This document shows, piece after piece, positions 26,262-35,983 of a DNA stretch of 64,000 bases. The notes under the pieces are model-generated. The model had not been told where the DNA came from. It saw nothing but the letters and a program-made list of their open reading frames with translations, and did no database searches. A program made the position numbers and the translations under genes. This stretch comes from Bacteroidia bacterium (GTDB lineage Bacteria; Bacteroidota; Bacteroidia; B-17B0; Aurantibacillaceae), in the NCBI GenBank assembly GCA_026003255.1, contig BPGX01000001.1, positions 310,001 through 374,000 of the forward strand, given 5' to 3'. Position 1 is the first letter of the stretch. Every line of letters starts with the position of its first letter.

Positions 26262-29200
26262 ATGAAAAGATTTATATCACTCGGAACTTTTATTATCGCT
26301 TTGTTTTTAACTAATTTTTTTAAATCTCAAAATAACGCACTTTACATAAATGGTGCATATATTTACATGAATGGGGGTACTGCGGCTACTCCTATTTTTA
26401 TTACTATAAATCAACCTAATACTGCTGGGATAGTTAGAACAGGAGGTCATATTCATTCTGAAAACCAGTACAACTATGTTCAATGGATAACAGGAACCAA
26501 TACAGGTTCTTATGTCATCCCTTTTGGAGTTGGCGGCAATGCTGCAGACTATATTCCATTTGCTTTCAATAAAACAAACGCTGCCAATATCACTCTTACA
26601 GTTTCTACATATTCTACGAATGCTGCAAATAATCCCATGCCTGGTGCTTCTATCAGCAATGGTGGAGCAGTTGCAGCCGTTTCATCCATCCCACAATCTG
26701 CGAATGCAATTGACAGATACTGGGATGTAAAGACAAATGCGGCTGTGAATGCAGATTTGACATTTTCTTATAGAGGGGTTGAAAATACAATAGGTACTCC
26801 GCCGAACTTTTGTAACACCGATACATTAAAAGCACAAAATTGGAATGGTGCAGCGTGGAATCCCCTAAAAGGACCTGGTAAACCTGCTGTAACAAGTGGA
26901 ATAGGTTCTGTTGGCCCGATACCGTTTACAACGTATGGTCAGTTTGTATTGGCGACTGTTCCGATATCTCCGACGATAACAGCTTCACAGAGTGTAACAT
27001 GTAATGGAGGTTCTACTGGTGCCGCGACGGTTTCAGTAACAGGAGGATTAGGTCCATATTCATATAACTGGTCACCAAGTGGTGGAAGTGGTTCAACAGC
27101 GAGTGGATTATCGGCGGGGAATTATACAGTAACGGTAACAGGAGCGAATGGATGTAATCGTACAGCGACCGTCAACATTGCTCAACCGCCGGCTATTTCT
27201 TTAACAGTAAACTCTACCACAGTGAATTGTACTTCATTGGCCAGTGCAACTGCTATTGCTTCTGGAGGTACTCCTACATATAATTACACATGGAACCCGG
27301 GAAGTATAACTACATCTACTGCTAACAATTTAAATATTGGAACATATACTATTGCTGTCAAAGATAATAATAACTGTACTTCTACTTTTACTACCGCAAT
27401 AACAGGTAATACAACTGCACCTACAATAACATCCGCAAGTTCTGGTTCATTAAATTGTACTACAACAACAGTTCAAATTTCAACAACAGTTACACCTTCT
27501 TCAGGCATTAGTTATAACTGGAGTGGTCCTGGTATTGTAAGTGGTTCTGGAACTGGAACGATTACAGTGAATCAAGGTGGTACCTATCAAGTGACAGTAA
27601 CGAATACAGCGAACAATTGTACAGCAACGGCAAGTCAATCAGTGGCGATGGATAACAATGTGCCGACAGTACAGGCGTCAGCAAGTAATTCATTAAATTG
27701 TACCGTAACTTCTGCACAGGTGAGCACAACTGTTAGTCCTTCAGGAAGTTATACTTATAATTGGAGTGGTCCTGGAATTGTAAGTGGTTCTGGAACAGGG
27801 ACAATTACAGTAAATCAAGGAGGTACTTATCAAGTGACAGTAACGAATACAGCGAATAATTGTACGGCAACTATATCCCAAGCTGTAACACAAAACACTA
27901 CAGCACCATCTATTACAGCAGCAGCGAGTGGTTCATTGAATTGTACGACAAATACGGTACAGGTGAGTACTACCGTTACACCTTCGTCAGGAATTACTTA
28001 CAACTGGTCTGGACCTGGAATTGTAAGTGGAGCTGGTACAGGAACGATTACAGTGAATCAAAGTGGTACATATCAGGTAACAGTTACAAATTCAGCGAAT
28101 AACTGTACGGCAACAGTTTCTCAGGCTGTAACACAAAATACTACGGCCCCTTCAATTACAGCAGCAGCGAGTGGCTCATTGAATTGTACGACAAATACGG
28201 TACAGGTAAGCACAACGGTTACACCTTCGTCAGGGATTACTTACAACTGGTCTGGACCTGGCATAGTGAGCGGTGCTAGTACAGGTACGATTACAGTAAA
28301 TCAAGGAGGTACTTATCAAGTAACAGTTACAAACACAGCGAACAATTGTACAGCAACGGCAAGTCAATCAGTGGCGATGGATAACAATGTGCCGACAGTA
28401 CAGGCGTCAGCAAGTAATTCATTAAATTGTACCGTAACTTCTGCACAGGTGAGCACAACTGTTAGTCCTTCAGGAAGTTATACCTATAATTGGAGTGGTC
28501 CTGGAATTGTAAGTGGTTCTGGAACAGGGACAATTACAGTAAATCAAGGAGGTACTTATCAAGTGACAGTAACGAATACAGCGAATAATTGTACGGCAAC
28601 TATATCCCAAGCTGTAACACAAAACACTACAGCACCATCTATTACAGCAGCAGCGAGTGGTTCATTGAATTGTACGACAAATACGGTACAGGTGAGTACT
28701 ACCGTTACACCTTCGTCAGGAATTACTTACAACTGGTCTGGACCTGGAATTGTAAGTGGAGCTGGTACAGGAACGATTACAGTGAATCAAAGTGGCACCT
28801 ATCAGTTAACGGTAACGAACTCGGCGAATAATTGTACGGCGACTGTTACCCAATCTGTAATACAAGACGTTACGCCACCGACAGTAGTTGCTGCGGCGAG
28901 CGGTTCATTAAGTTGTATGATAAATACAGTACAAATAAGTACGACAGTTAGTCCCTCATCAGGCATTAGTTACAACTGGAACGGGCCTGGTATTGTAAGT
29001 GGTGCTGGCACAGGAACAATTACGGTGAATCAAGGAGGTACTTATCAAGTAACAGTTACAAACACATCGAATAATTGTACGGCCACGGCGAGTCAGTCAG
29101 TAGCGATGGATAATAATGTTCCGAGCGTGCAGGCAGCGGCAAGTAATTCATTGAATTGTAGTGTAACATCAGCACAGGTGAGTACGACGGTAAGTCCAGC

Positions 29201-31784
29201 TGGAACTTATACATACAATTGGAGCGGCCCTGGTATTGTAAGTGGTGGAAGTACAGGCACGATTACAGTGAATCAAGGGGGTACATATCAGGTAACAGTA
29301 ACTAATACGGCAAATAATTGCTCAGTAGCAGTATCTCAAAGTATTACTCAAGATACTAATCCGCCATCTGTATCTACTGCAATAAGTAACACGTTGACAT
29401 GTTTGAATCCAACAGCCCAAATTACAACAACGGTTAATCCAGGTAATGTTTCATATAACTGGTCAGGTCCTGGAATAATTGGAGGATTGGGTACGGGAAC
29501 AATTGATGTAAATCAACCAGGAACATATTCGTTGATAGTTACAGATAATATTAATACATGTACAACATCAATAACAAATATAAACGTAACACAGAATACT
29601 ATTGCTCCGACAGTCAGTGCTGGTGGTAATCAAACGCTAACTTGTTCTACTCCAAGTGTACAGTTAGTGGGGACATCTAATCCTTCTACAGGCGTTACTG
29701 TTAATTGGTTAGGAGGAGTTTGTGGAGCAACCAATAGCTTTACAACGGATGCTTGTGCAGCTGGTACATACACTTTAGAAGTTACTGACAATTCTAATGG
29801 TTGTGTAGGTACTTCTGTTGTGCAGGTTATTCCTGATGCTAACCTGCCAACGATTTCTGTTGCACCGACCGGTTCAATTAACTGCTCCACAAACTCTGTT
29901 CAGATAGTAGTGTCTACAACGGTTTCACCGGTTTCTTATACGTGGTCAGGTACTGGAATTGTTTCAGGAAACGGAACGGCAACTGTTGACATAAATCAAG
30001 GAGGAACTTATCAGGTAACAGTTACCAATACTTCTAATGGTTGTTCTACTTCTTCAGTTATTTCTGTAGTGGAAAATACCACAGCACCAACAGTAGCAGC
30101 AGGAGCTAATGGTATTTTAGATTGTAATAACACGTCTATTCAAATTACTTCTACTGTTAATCCAACAAATGTTTCTTACAATTGGTCTGGTCCTGGAATT
30201 GTAAGTGGTGCGGGTACAGGAACAATTACTGTGAATCAACCTGGAACGTATTCGCTGGTTGTTACAGATCCTATTAATACATGTACTGCTGCTGTTACTA
30301 ACATCAGTGTTTCTCAAAATACCGCTACTCCTGTAATAACTACAGATCCTAATCCAACGTTAACTTGTGCTTCTACTTCTGTTAGCATTGGTGCAAGTTC
30401 TAATCCTAATACAAATGTAACTATTAATTGGACTGGACCTAATATCTGTGGTTCTGCTAACACATTTACTACTTATGCATGTGCAGCAGGTACATATACT
30501 ATTATTGTTACAGATAATACAAATGGTTGTTCGTCTTCTGCTACAATCAGTGTGATACCTGATGTTAATATTCCCGTTGTAGTAGCGAATAGTAATGGTT
30601 CAATTACCTGTATCCAACCAACAGTAGAAGTTGTTGCAACTACCACATCCTCACCTGTAAGCTATTCATGGAATGGAAGTGGAATTGTGAGTGGTGCATC
30701 TTCACCGAGTGCGATTGTAAATCAATCTGGAACATATACGGTTATTGTAACAAATACTGCCAATGGATGTTCTGCAACTCAAACGGTGGATGTTGCAATA
30801 GATACGAATTCACCAGCGGTTACAATAAGTGCTAGTAGTATGAGTATTACTTGTATAAATGGAACAGTTGATATTTATGCAAATCCAACGAGTACGAATT
30901 ACAATTATAACTGGAGTGGTCCCGGGTCATTTACGGGTCAAGGAACACCTACAATTAGTACAACCACAAGTGGAACTTATCAAGTGGTTGTTACAAATAC
31001 AGTGAATGGATGTTCTACTACTCAAAACATTAGTATTGGATTTGACAATAATCTTGTGCTTTCTGTAAGTGGTAATACGCTTGTTTGTCAGGGTAGTAAT
31101 ATTGTGATTAATGCCAGTGGTGCTAATACGTATACGTGGACAGATGGGACAAATACTTATACTACAAGTATCTTAAACATACCTGCTAGTACAAGTGGTA
31201 ATGTTACTTATACATTATATGCTCAAACTGGTGCATGTTCTACAAATTCAGTCGTTAGCATAAGTATAAGTCCATCTATCAATGTTGTGGTAAGTGCTGC
31301 TTCTAACTCGATAACTATTGGTGATAATGTTCAGTTGAATGCGAGTGGCGCAAGTAATTATACATGGACACCAATAGATGGACTTGATAATCCGAATTCT
31401 CCATCACCAATTGCCAATCCAATTGTTACAACCACGTATTGTGCAATAGGTAGTTCTGGTGTATGTACAGATAGCTCATGTGTAAGAATTTATGTAGATA
31501 CAAGATGTCCTGACATATTCGTACCTAATGTATTTTCACCGAATAACGATGGTCATAATGATAAATTGTGTGTAAGAGGAACTAAATGTGTAAAAGAGTT
31601 TCAAATTGTGATTTTTGATAGATGGGGTGAAAAAGTATTTGAATCTAGTGATGTAAACACTTGCTGGGACGGAACATATAATGGAAAAGATATGAGTGGT
31701 GCTACATTTGTATATTATATTAAGGGATTAACATTAGATGATAAGCCAATTGATAAAAAAGGAAATATTACAATAGTAAAGTAA
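26262..31784 (+). CDS. Giant repetitive T9SS type B adhesin with SprB and Ig-like repeats
   Basis: The protein has 1840 residues. Residues 1-23 are a signal peptide (MKRFISLGTFIIALFLTN). Residues about 24-225 form an N-terminal domain nearly identical to that of the second adhesin. Residues about 230-310 hold a SprB repeat (ACNGGSTG-type core, here VTCNGGSTGAATVSVTGGLG). From about residue 380 come many Ig-like units of about 81 residues with conserved Cys pairs (SLNC... NNC) and TITVNQGGTYQVTVTNTANN. The C-terminus has the gliding-associated sorting domain (FVPNVFSPNNDGHNDKL, FDRWGEKVFES, WDGTYNGKDMSGATFVYYIK) that directs export by the T9SS. It is followed 18 nt later by its PorP/SprF partner. 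In-frame TTG 26220 precedes the promoter and was rejected as the start. Confidence 0.92.
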   Translation: MKRFISLGTFIIALFLTNFFKSQNNALYINGAYIYMNGGTAATPIFITINQPNTAGIVRTGGHIHSENQYNYVQWITGTNTGSYVIPFGVGGNAADYIPFAFNKTNAANITLTVSTYSTNAANNPMPGASISNGGAVAAVSSIPQSANAIDRYWDVKTNAAVNADLTFSYRGVENTIGTPPNFCNTDTLKAQNWNGAAWNPLKGPGKPAVTSGIGSVGPIPFTTYGQFVLATVPISPTITASQSVTCNGGSTGAATVSVTGGLGPYSYNWSPSGGSGSTASGLSAGNYTVTVTGANGCNRTATVNIAQPPAISLTVNSTTVNCTSLASATAIASGGTPTYNYTWNPGSITTSTANNLNIGTYTIAVKDNNNCTSTFTTAITGNTTAPTITSASSGSLNCTTTTVQISTTVTPSSGISYNWSGPGIVSGSGTGTITVNQGGTYQVTVTNTANNCTATASQSVAMDNNVPTVQASASNSLNCTVTSAQVSTTVSPSGSYTYNWSGPGIVSGSGTGTITVNQGGTYQVTVTNTANNCTATISQAVTQNTTAPSITAAASGSLNCTTNTVQVSTTVTPSSGITYNWSGPGIVSGAGTGTITVNQSGTYQVTVTNSANNCTATVSQAVTQNTTAPSITAAASGSLNCTTNTVQVSTTVTPSSGITYNWSGPGIVSGASTGTITVNQGGTYQVTVTNTANNCTATASQSVAMDNNVPTVQASASNSLNCTVTSAQVSTTVSPSGSYTYNWSGPGIVSGSGTGTITVNQGGTYQVTVTNTANNCTATISQAVTQNTTAPSITAAASGSLNCTTNTVQVSTTVTPSSGITYNWSGPGIVSGAGTGTITVNQSGTYQLTVTNSANNCTATVTQSVIQDVTPPTVVAAASGSLSCMINTVQISTTVSPSSGISYNWNGPGIVSGAGTGTITVNQGGTYQVTVTNTSNNCTATASQSVAMDNNVPSVQAAASNSLNCSVTSAQVSTTVSPAGTYTYNWSGPGIVSGGSTGTITVNQGGTYQVTVTNTANNCSVAVSQSITQDTNPPSVSTAISNTLTCLNPTAQITTTVNPGNVSYNWSGPGIIGGLGTGTIDVNQPGTYSLIVTDNINTCTTSITNINVTQNTIAPTVSAGGNQTLTCSTPSVQLVGTSNPSTGVTVNWLGGVCGATNSFTTDACAAGTYTLEVTDNSNGCVGTSVVQVIPDANLPTISVAPTGSINCSTNSVQIVVSTTVSPVSYTWSGTGIVSGNGTATVDINQGGTYQVTVTNTSNGCSTSSVISVVENTTAPTVAAGANGILDCNNTSIQITSTVNPTNVSYNWSGPGIVSGAGTGTITVNQPGTYSLVVTDPINTCTAAVTNISVSQNTATPVITTDPNPTLTCASTSVSIGASSNPNTNVTINWTGPNICGSANTFTTYACAAGTYTIIVTDNTNGCSSSATISVIPDVNIPVVVANSNGSITCIQPTVEVVATTTSSPVSYSWNGSGIVSGASSPSAIVNQSGTYTVIVTNTANGCSATQTVDVAIDTNSPAVTISASSMSITCINGTVDIYANPTSTNYNYNWSGPGSFTGQGTPTISTTTSGTYQVVVTNTVNGCSTTQNISIGFDNNLVLSVSGNTLVCQGSNIVINASGANTYTWTDGTNTYTTSILNIPASTSGNVTYTLYAQTGACSTNSVVSISISPSINVVVSAASNSITIGDNVQLNASGASNYTWTPIDGLDNPNSPSPIANPIVTTTYCAIGSSGVCTDSSCVRIYVDTRCPDIFVPNVFSPNNDGHNDKLCVRGTKCVKEFQIVIFDRWGEKVFESSDVNTCWDGTYNGKDMSGATFVYYIKGLTLDDKPIDKKGNITIVK
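27405..29380 (+). repeat. Tandem 243-bp coding repeats in the first adhesin, with a 729-bp offset internal duplication
   Basis: At least eight 81-codon units follow one another. Equivalent codons occur at 27441, 27684, 27927, 28170, 28413, 28656, 28899 and 29142, each 243 bp apart. The stretch 27608-28065 recurs at 28337-28794 (offset 729 = three units) with a single mismatch seen by eye (27752/28481), so three units were duplicated recently. More diverged units continue to about 31000. Confidence 0.92.
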
Positions 31785-31802
31785 TAATTAAAATATAATT
31801 AT

Positions 31803-32846
31803 ATGAATTCAATAGTGAAAATACTAAAAATAAAAGTAATAGTGTTAATGATTTTTTCTGGGATTTCTTTAAACGCACAGGATATTCATTTTACTCAAAT
31901 ACAATATTTTCCATTGACATTAAATCCTGCAATGTCGGGGGCTAATTATGCCTTATCCGGGAACTTAATATATCGAAATCAATGGAAAGCCGTTGCTGCC
32001 CCTTACAATACCTTTGGTTTATCTGTTGATGGAAGAGTCAATAAAAGTCCTAAGGGACATTTTTTTGCAGCCGGATTAAAGTTTTTTAATGATAACACTG
32101 GGGATTTAAGTTTAAAGACAAATGATGTAACTTTAAATGGTGCCTATCATTTAAGAGTAGACCAAGGACAATTTATTGGTATTGGTATCTATGCTGGTAT
32201 TATTCAAAAAAGCATTAATATGCAAAATGCTCAATGGGATAGTCAGTATGATGGTACACAATATAATTCTAGTTTACCGAATAATGAAAATTATGGATCA
32301 AATACTTTTATTGTGCCTGATGCTGGAGTTGGAATCACGTATTCATTTGATAAGAACGAAGGTTTATACAATAGAGGAGGTCAAAATATGAAAGGGAATA
32401 TTGGATTTTCTGCTTTTCATGTGAATGCGCCTTCCTATACTTTCTTAAAAGATTCAAAAGACAAAATGCCTATTCGTTATGTGGCATTTGCAAATGGGGA
32501 TATAGGTTTGGGTAAAAGTAATTTTGCACTTTCTCCATTAATAGTTTTTCAATTGCAGGGAGCATCTCAAGAACTACTTACAGGTTTGTATGGTAAATAT
32601 ATTTTTGCAAAAGCACAGCAAGGAAAAAGTGGCGGCTCAATCGCTCTTGGTAGTATTTATAGAAATAAAGACGCTGTTACATCTAACATTGTATTAGAGT
32701 ACGATAGTTATACTATAGGATTTAGTTATGATATTAATATCTCACAACTTAAAACAATTAGCAGAGGTAAAGGAGCAATGGAAATTTTTATTAGATATGT
32801 ATTACCAAGTCCTTATGGACCTGGTTCAAGTAAATCAAGAATTTAA
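31803..32846 (+). CDS. PorP/SprF family T9SS outer-membrane protein, copy 1
   Basis: The 347-residue protein starts with a signal peptide and then has QDIHFTQIQYFPLTLNPAMS, the N-terminal PorP/SprF signature, followed by YRNQWKAVAAPYNTFGLSVD and a predicted beta-barrel (alternating strands ending FIRYVLPSPYGPGSSKS). In Flavobacterium SprF is needed to attach and export the adhesin SprB; family members are usually encoded next to their type B cargo. Here it lies 18 nt after the first adhesin, supporting that pairing. It is about 70-75% identical by eye to the second copy at 35984. Confidence 0.93.
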   Translation: MNSIVKILKIKVIVLMIFSGISLNAQDIHFTQIQYFPLTLNPAMSGANYALSGNLIYRNQWKAVAAPYNTFGLSVDGRVNKSPKGHFFAAGLKFFNDNTGDLSLKTNDVTLNGAYHLRVDQGQFIGIGIYAGIIQKSINMQNAQWDSQYDGTQYNSSLPNNENYGSNTFIVPDAGVGITYSFDKNEGLYNRGGQNMKGNIGFSAFHVNAPSYTFLKDSKDKMPIRYVAFANGDIGLGKSNFALSPLIVFQLQGASQELLTGLYGKYIFAKAQQGKSGGSIALGSIYRNKDAVTSNIVLEYDSYTIGFSYDINISQLKTISRGKGAMEIFIRYVLPSPYGPGSSKSRI

Positions 32847-32858
32847 AAATAATGAATT

Positions 32859-35800
32859 ATGAAAAGGCAGTTGTATAATGTTATATTTTGGGTAGGAACT
32901 TGGATAGGAGGATGGGTTTTTGCCCAAAATAATGCCCTTGTATTAAATGGTGGTTATATTATTTTGAACGGAGGAACTTCGGCTAATCCTGTTTACCTTA
33001 CTATTAATCAACCAAATGTATTGGGTATTACGCGTACAGGTGGTCATATTCATTCTGAGAATCAATACAATTATGTTCAATGGGTAACGGGTACCAATAC
33101 TGGTTCTTATGCGATTCCATTCGGGGTTGGTGGAAATGCTGCTGATTATATCCCATTTGCTTTTAATAAAACGAATGCAGCAAATATTACCTTAACTGTA
33201 TCTACTTACTCTACAAATGCTGCGAATAATCCAATGCCTGGTACTTCTACCAGCAACGGGGGAGCAGTAGCGGCAGTTTCATCCATCCCACAATCAGCAA
33301 ATGCGATCGATAGATACTGGGATGTAAAGACGAATGCGGCAGTGAATGCGGATTTGACATTTTCTTATAGAGGTGTAGAAAATACAATAGGAACTCCCCC
33401 AAACTTTTGTAATACGGATACTTTGAAAGCACAAAACTGGAATGGTGCAGCATGGAATCCATTAAAAGGACCAGGCGGCCCGGGAGTTACAACTGGAATA
33501 GGTCAAGTGGGGCCGATTCCATTTACAACTTATGGTCAATTTGTTTTAGCGAGTGTTCCAATTTCACCGACAATTACATCTTCGCAAAGTGTAGCATGTA
33601 ATGGAGGTTCAACGGGTGCTGCGACAGTTTCAGTGACAGGGGGATTAGGACCTTATTCTTATAACTGGTCGCCGAGTGGAGGAAGTGGTTCAACAGCGAG
33701 TGGATTATCGGCGGGAAATTATACGGTGACGGTAACAGGCGCGAATGGTTGTAATCGTACAGCGACTGTAAATATTGCTCAACCGCCGGCTATTTCTTTG
33801 ACTATCAATCAAAGTACAATTACTTGTACCATGACAACGGCATCTGCTACTGTTTCAGCTAATGGTGGGACTCCTGGATATACTTATTCATGGTCACCTT
33901 CTGCTGGGACTAATAGTGTTGCTACAGGTTTGTCTGCTGGCACATATACAGCAATAGTTACGGATGCAAACAATTGTCAACAGACTCAGACACTTACTAT
34001 AACTGCTAACACAAATTCTCCTGTCGTTACTTCAACGAGTGGTAATCCAACTTTAACGTGCTCATCACCGTCTGTAAATATCAGTGGGACATCTACACCT
34101 AACACTGGGGTTACTATCAATTGGTTAGGTGGCGTTTGTGGTCCAACTAATTCATTTACAACACAAGCGTGTTCACCAGGTAGTTATACTTTAGAAGTTA
34201 CAGATAATTCTAATGGATGTGTTGGAAGTGCAGTTATAAATGTATCTGCAGATAGTAATGTACCAAATGTAGCTGCAACTGGCGGTACAATTACTTGTGT
34301 CAATCCAACGGTACAGGTGGTTGCAACTACTACATCATCACCAGTATCGTATTCATGGACGGGAACTGGCATTGTAAGTGGGGCCAATACTCCAACAATT
34401 ATTGTAAATCAAGGAAATACTTATACATTGGTTGTTACCAATACTTCTAATGGATGTTCTTCTACCATTACGGCAGCTGTTCCGACTGATACAAATGCTC
34501 CTTCGGTAAGTTTAAGCACAAATTCTGCAACGTTATCCTGTTCGTCATCTACAGTTCAAATAGATGCTACATCTTCAGCAAGCAGTTATAGCTGGACTAC
34601 AACGGGCGGAAGTATTGTTGGGGCATCGAATACGGCGACCTTAATTGCTGGTTCAGCTGGCACTTATTCTGTAACTGTTACCGGTACCAATGGTTGTACT
34701 GCGGTGGCTACTGCTACAGTTTATGGTAATTCCAATGCACCACAAGTTACTTTATCTTCAAGTTCAGCAACTATTACTTGTTCCAATCCTTCTGTAACTA
34801 TTAGTGCTACTGTTCCGGGCACTGTAACATCTGCGAGTTATTCATGGTCACCTTCAAGTGGAATTAGTAGTGGTGCGAATTCTTCATCAGCGACATTTAC
34901 ACTTGGTGGTTCCTATAATTTAACTGTAACAGATAATAGTAATGGATGTTCTACAACTACTGTTGTTAATATTGTTTCAGACCAGAATCCTCCATCTGTT
35001 ACATTAAGTGCAAGTAATCCAAGTATTACATGTACAAATGGTACAGTTGATATATCTGTAAATCCTGTGAACTCAACAGATACTTTTTTATGGAGTGGTA
35101 GTGGTACTTTTACAGGTCAAGGTACAGCTACAATCAGCACGACAACGAGTGGTACTTATCAAGTGGTTGTTACAAATACAGTGAATGGATGTTCCACTAC
35201 TCAAAACATTAGTATTGGGTTTGATAATAATCTTGTGCTTTCTGTAAGTGGTAACACGCTTGTTTGTCAGGGTAGTAATATTGTGATTAACGCCAGTGGT
35301 GCTAATACATATACATGGACAGATGGGACAAATACTTATACCACTAATGGAATTAATGTGCCTGCTGTAGCAAATATAACATATACTTTAACTGGTCAAA
35401 CAGGGGCATGTGTAAGTAGTACCATTATTGGAGTAAATGTTAGTCCATCAATAACAGTGTTGGTAAGTGCTACACCTAATAACAGCATAGCAATCGGTGA
35501 TCAAGTTCAACTCAATGCCACTGGAGCCAGTAATTATAGCTGGACACCGATAGATGGGCTTGATAATCCGAATTCTCCATCACCAAAAGCGAGCCCGGTT
35601 GTAACGACTACTTATTGTGCAATCGGTATAAATAGTAACGGAGTTTGTTCAGATAGCGCATGTATCAAAATATATGTAGATACCAGATGTCCTGAATTAT
35701 TTGTACCGAATGTGTTTTCACCGAATGATGATGGGGTGAACGATAAATTACAAGTTTTTGGTACGAAATGCGTAAAAGAATTCAAAATGGTAATTTTTGA

Positions 35801-35966
35801 TAGGTGGGGTGAAAAAGTATTTGAAACAGATGATGTTAATGCCACCTGGGATGGAACTTATAATGGTAAAGACATGAGTGGAGCGACATTTGTTTATTAT
35901 ATTAAAGGGCTGTATAAAGATGGCAAACCTATTGACTTGAAAGGTAATTTTACAATAGTTAAATAA
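32859..35966 (+). CDS. Second T9SS type B adhesin with SprB and Ig-like repeats
   Basis: This 1035-residue protein is a paralog of the first adhesin. The signal peptide ends near WVFAQ. The N-terminal domain (about 24-225) is almost the same as in the first copy, followed by a SprB repeat and then a shorter and more diverse set of Ig-like units (for example SYSWTTTGGSIVGASNTATL). The C-terminus has the sorting domain (FVPNVFSPNDDGVNDKLQVF, FDRWGEKVFETDD). The first adhesin's tandem 81-residue units are absent here, so copy number and sequence of the middle part differ. It starts 12 nt after the first SprF stop and is followed by the second SprF. Confidence 0.92.
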   Translation: MKRQLYNVIFWVGTWIGGWVFAQNNALVLNGGYIILNGGTSANPVYLTINQPNVLGITRTGGHIHSENQYNYVQWVTGTNTGSYAIPFGVGGNAADYIPFAFNKTNAANITLTVSTYSTNAANNPMPGTSTSNGGAVAAVSSIPQSANAIDRYWDVKTNAAVNADLTFSYRGVENTIGTPPNFCNTDTLKAQNWNGAAWNPLKGPGGPGVTTGIGQVGPIPFTTYGQFVLASVPISPTITSSQSVACNGGSTGAATVSVTGGLGPYSYNWSPSGGSGSTASGLSAGNYTVTVTGANGCNRTATVNIAQPPAISLTINQSTITCTMTTASATVSANGGTPGYTYSWSPSAGTNSVATGLSAGTYTAIVTDANNCQQTQTLTITANTNSPVVTSTSGNPTLTCSSPSVNISGTSTPNTGVTINWLGGVCGPTNSFTTQACSPGSYTLEVTDNSNGCVGSAVINVSADSNVPNVAATGGTITCVNPTVQVVATTTSSPVSYSWTGTGIVSGANTPTIIVNQGNTYTLVVTNTSNGCSSTITAAVPTDTNAPSVSLSTNSATLSCSSSTVQIDATSSASSYSWTTTGGSIVGASNTATLIAGSAGTYSVTVTGTNGCTAVATATVYGNSNAPQVTLSSSSATITCSNPSVTISATVPGTVTSASYSWSPSSGISSGANSSSATFTLGGSYNLTVTDNSNGCSTTTVVNIVSDQNPPSVTLSASNPSITCTNGTVDISVNPVNSTDTFLWSGSGTFTGQGTATISTTTSGTYQVVVTNTVNGCSTTQNISIGFDNNLVLSVSGNTLVCQGSNIVINASGANTYTWTDGTNTYTTNGINVPAVANITYTLTGQTGACVSSTIIGVNVSPSITVLVSATPNNSIAIGDQVQLNATGASNYSWTPIDGLDNPNSPSPKASPVVTTTYCAIGINSNGVCSDSACIKIYVDTRCPELFVPNVFSPNDDGVNDKLQVFGTKCVKEFKMVIFDRWGEKVFETDDVNATWDGTYNGKDMSGATFVYYIKGLYKDGKPIDLKGNFTIVK

Positions 35967-35983
35967 TTAAAAAAATTAAAGTT

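Noticed and set aside
27860-28831. Two 80-codon frames on the plus strand (27860-28102 and 28589-28831)
   Set aside because: They are alternate-frame readings of the adhesin repeats, which explains why they are near copies of each other.
27405-29380. Tandem repeats considered as noncoding satellite or CRISPR
   Set aside because: The unit is 243 bp, exactly 81 codons, and the reading frame continues through all units; they are protein repeats of an adhesin.
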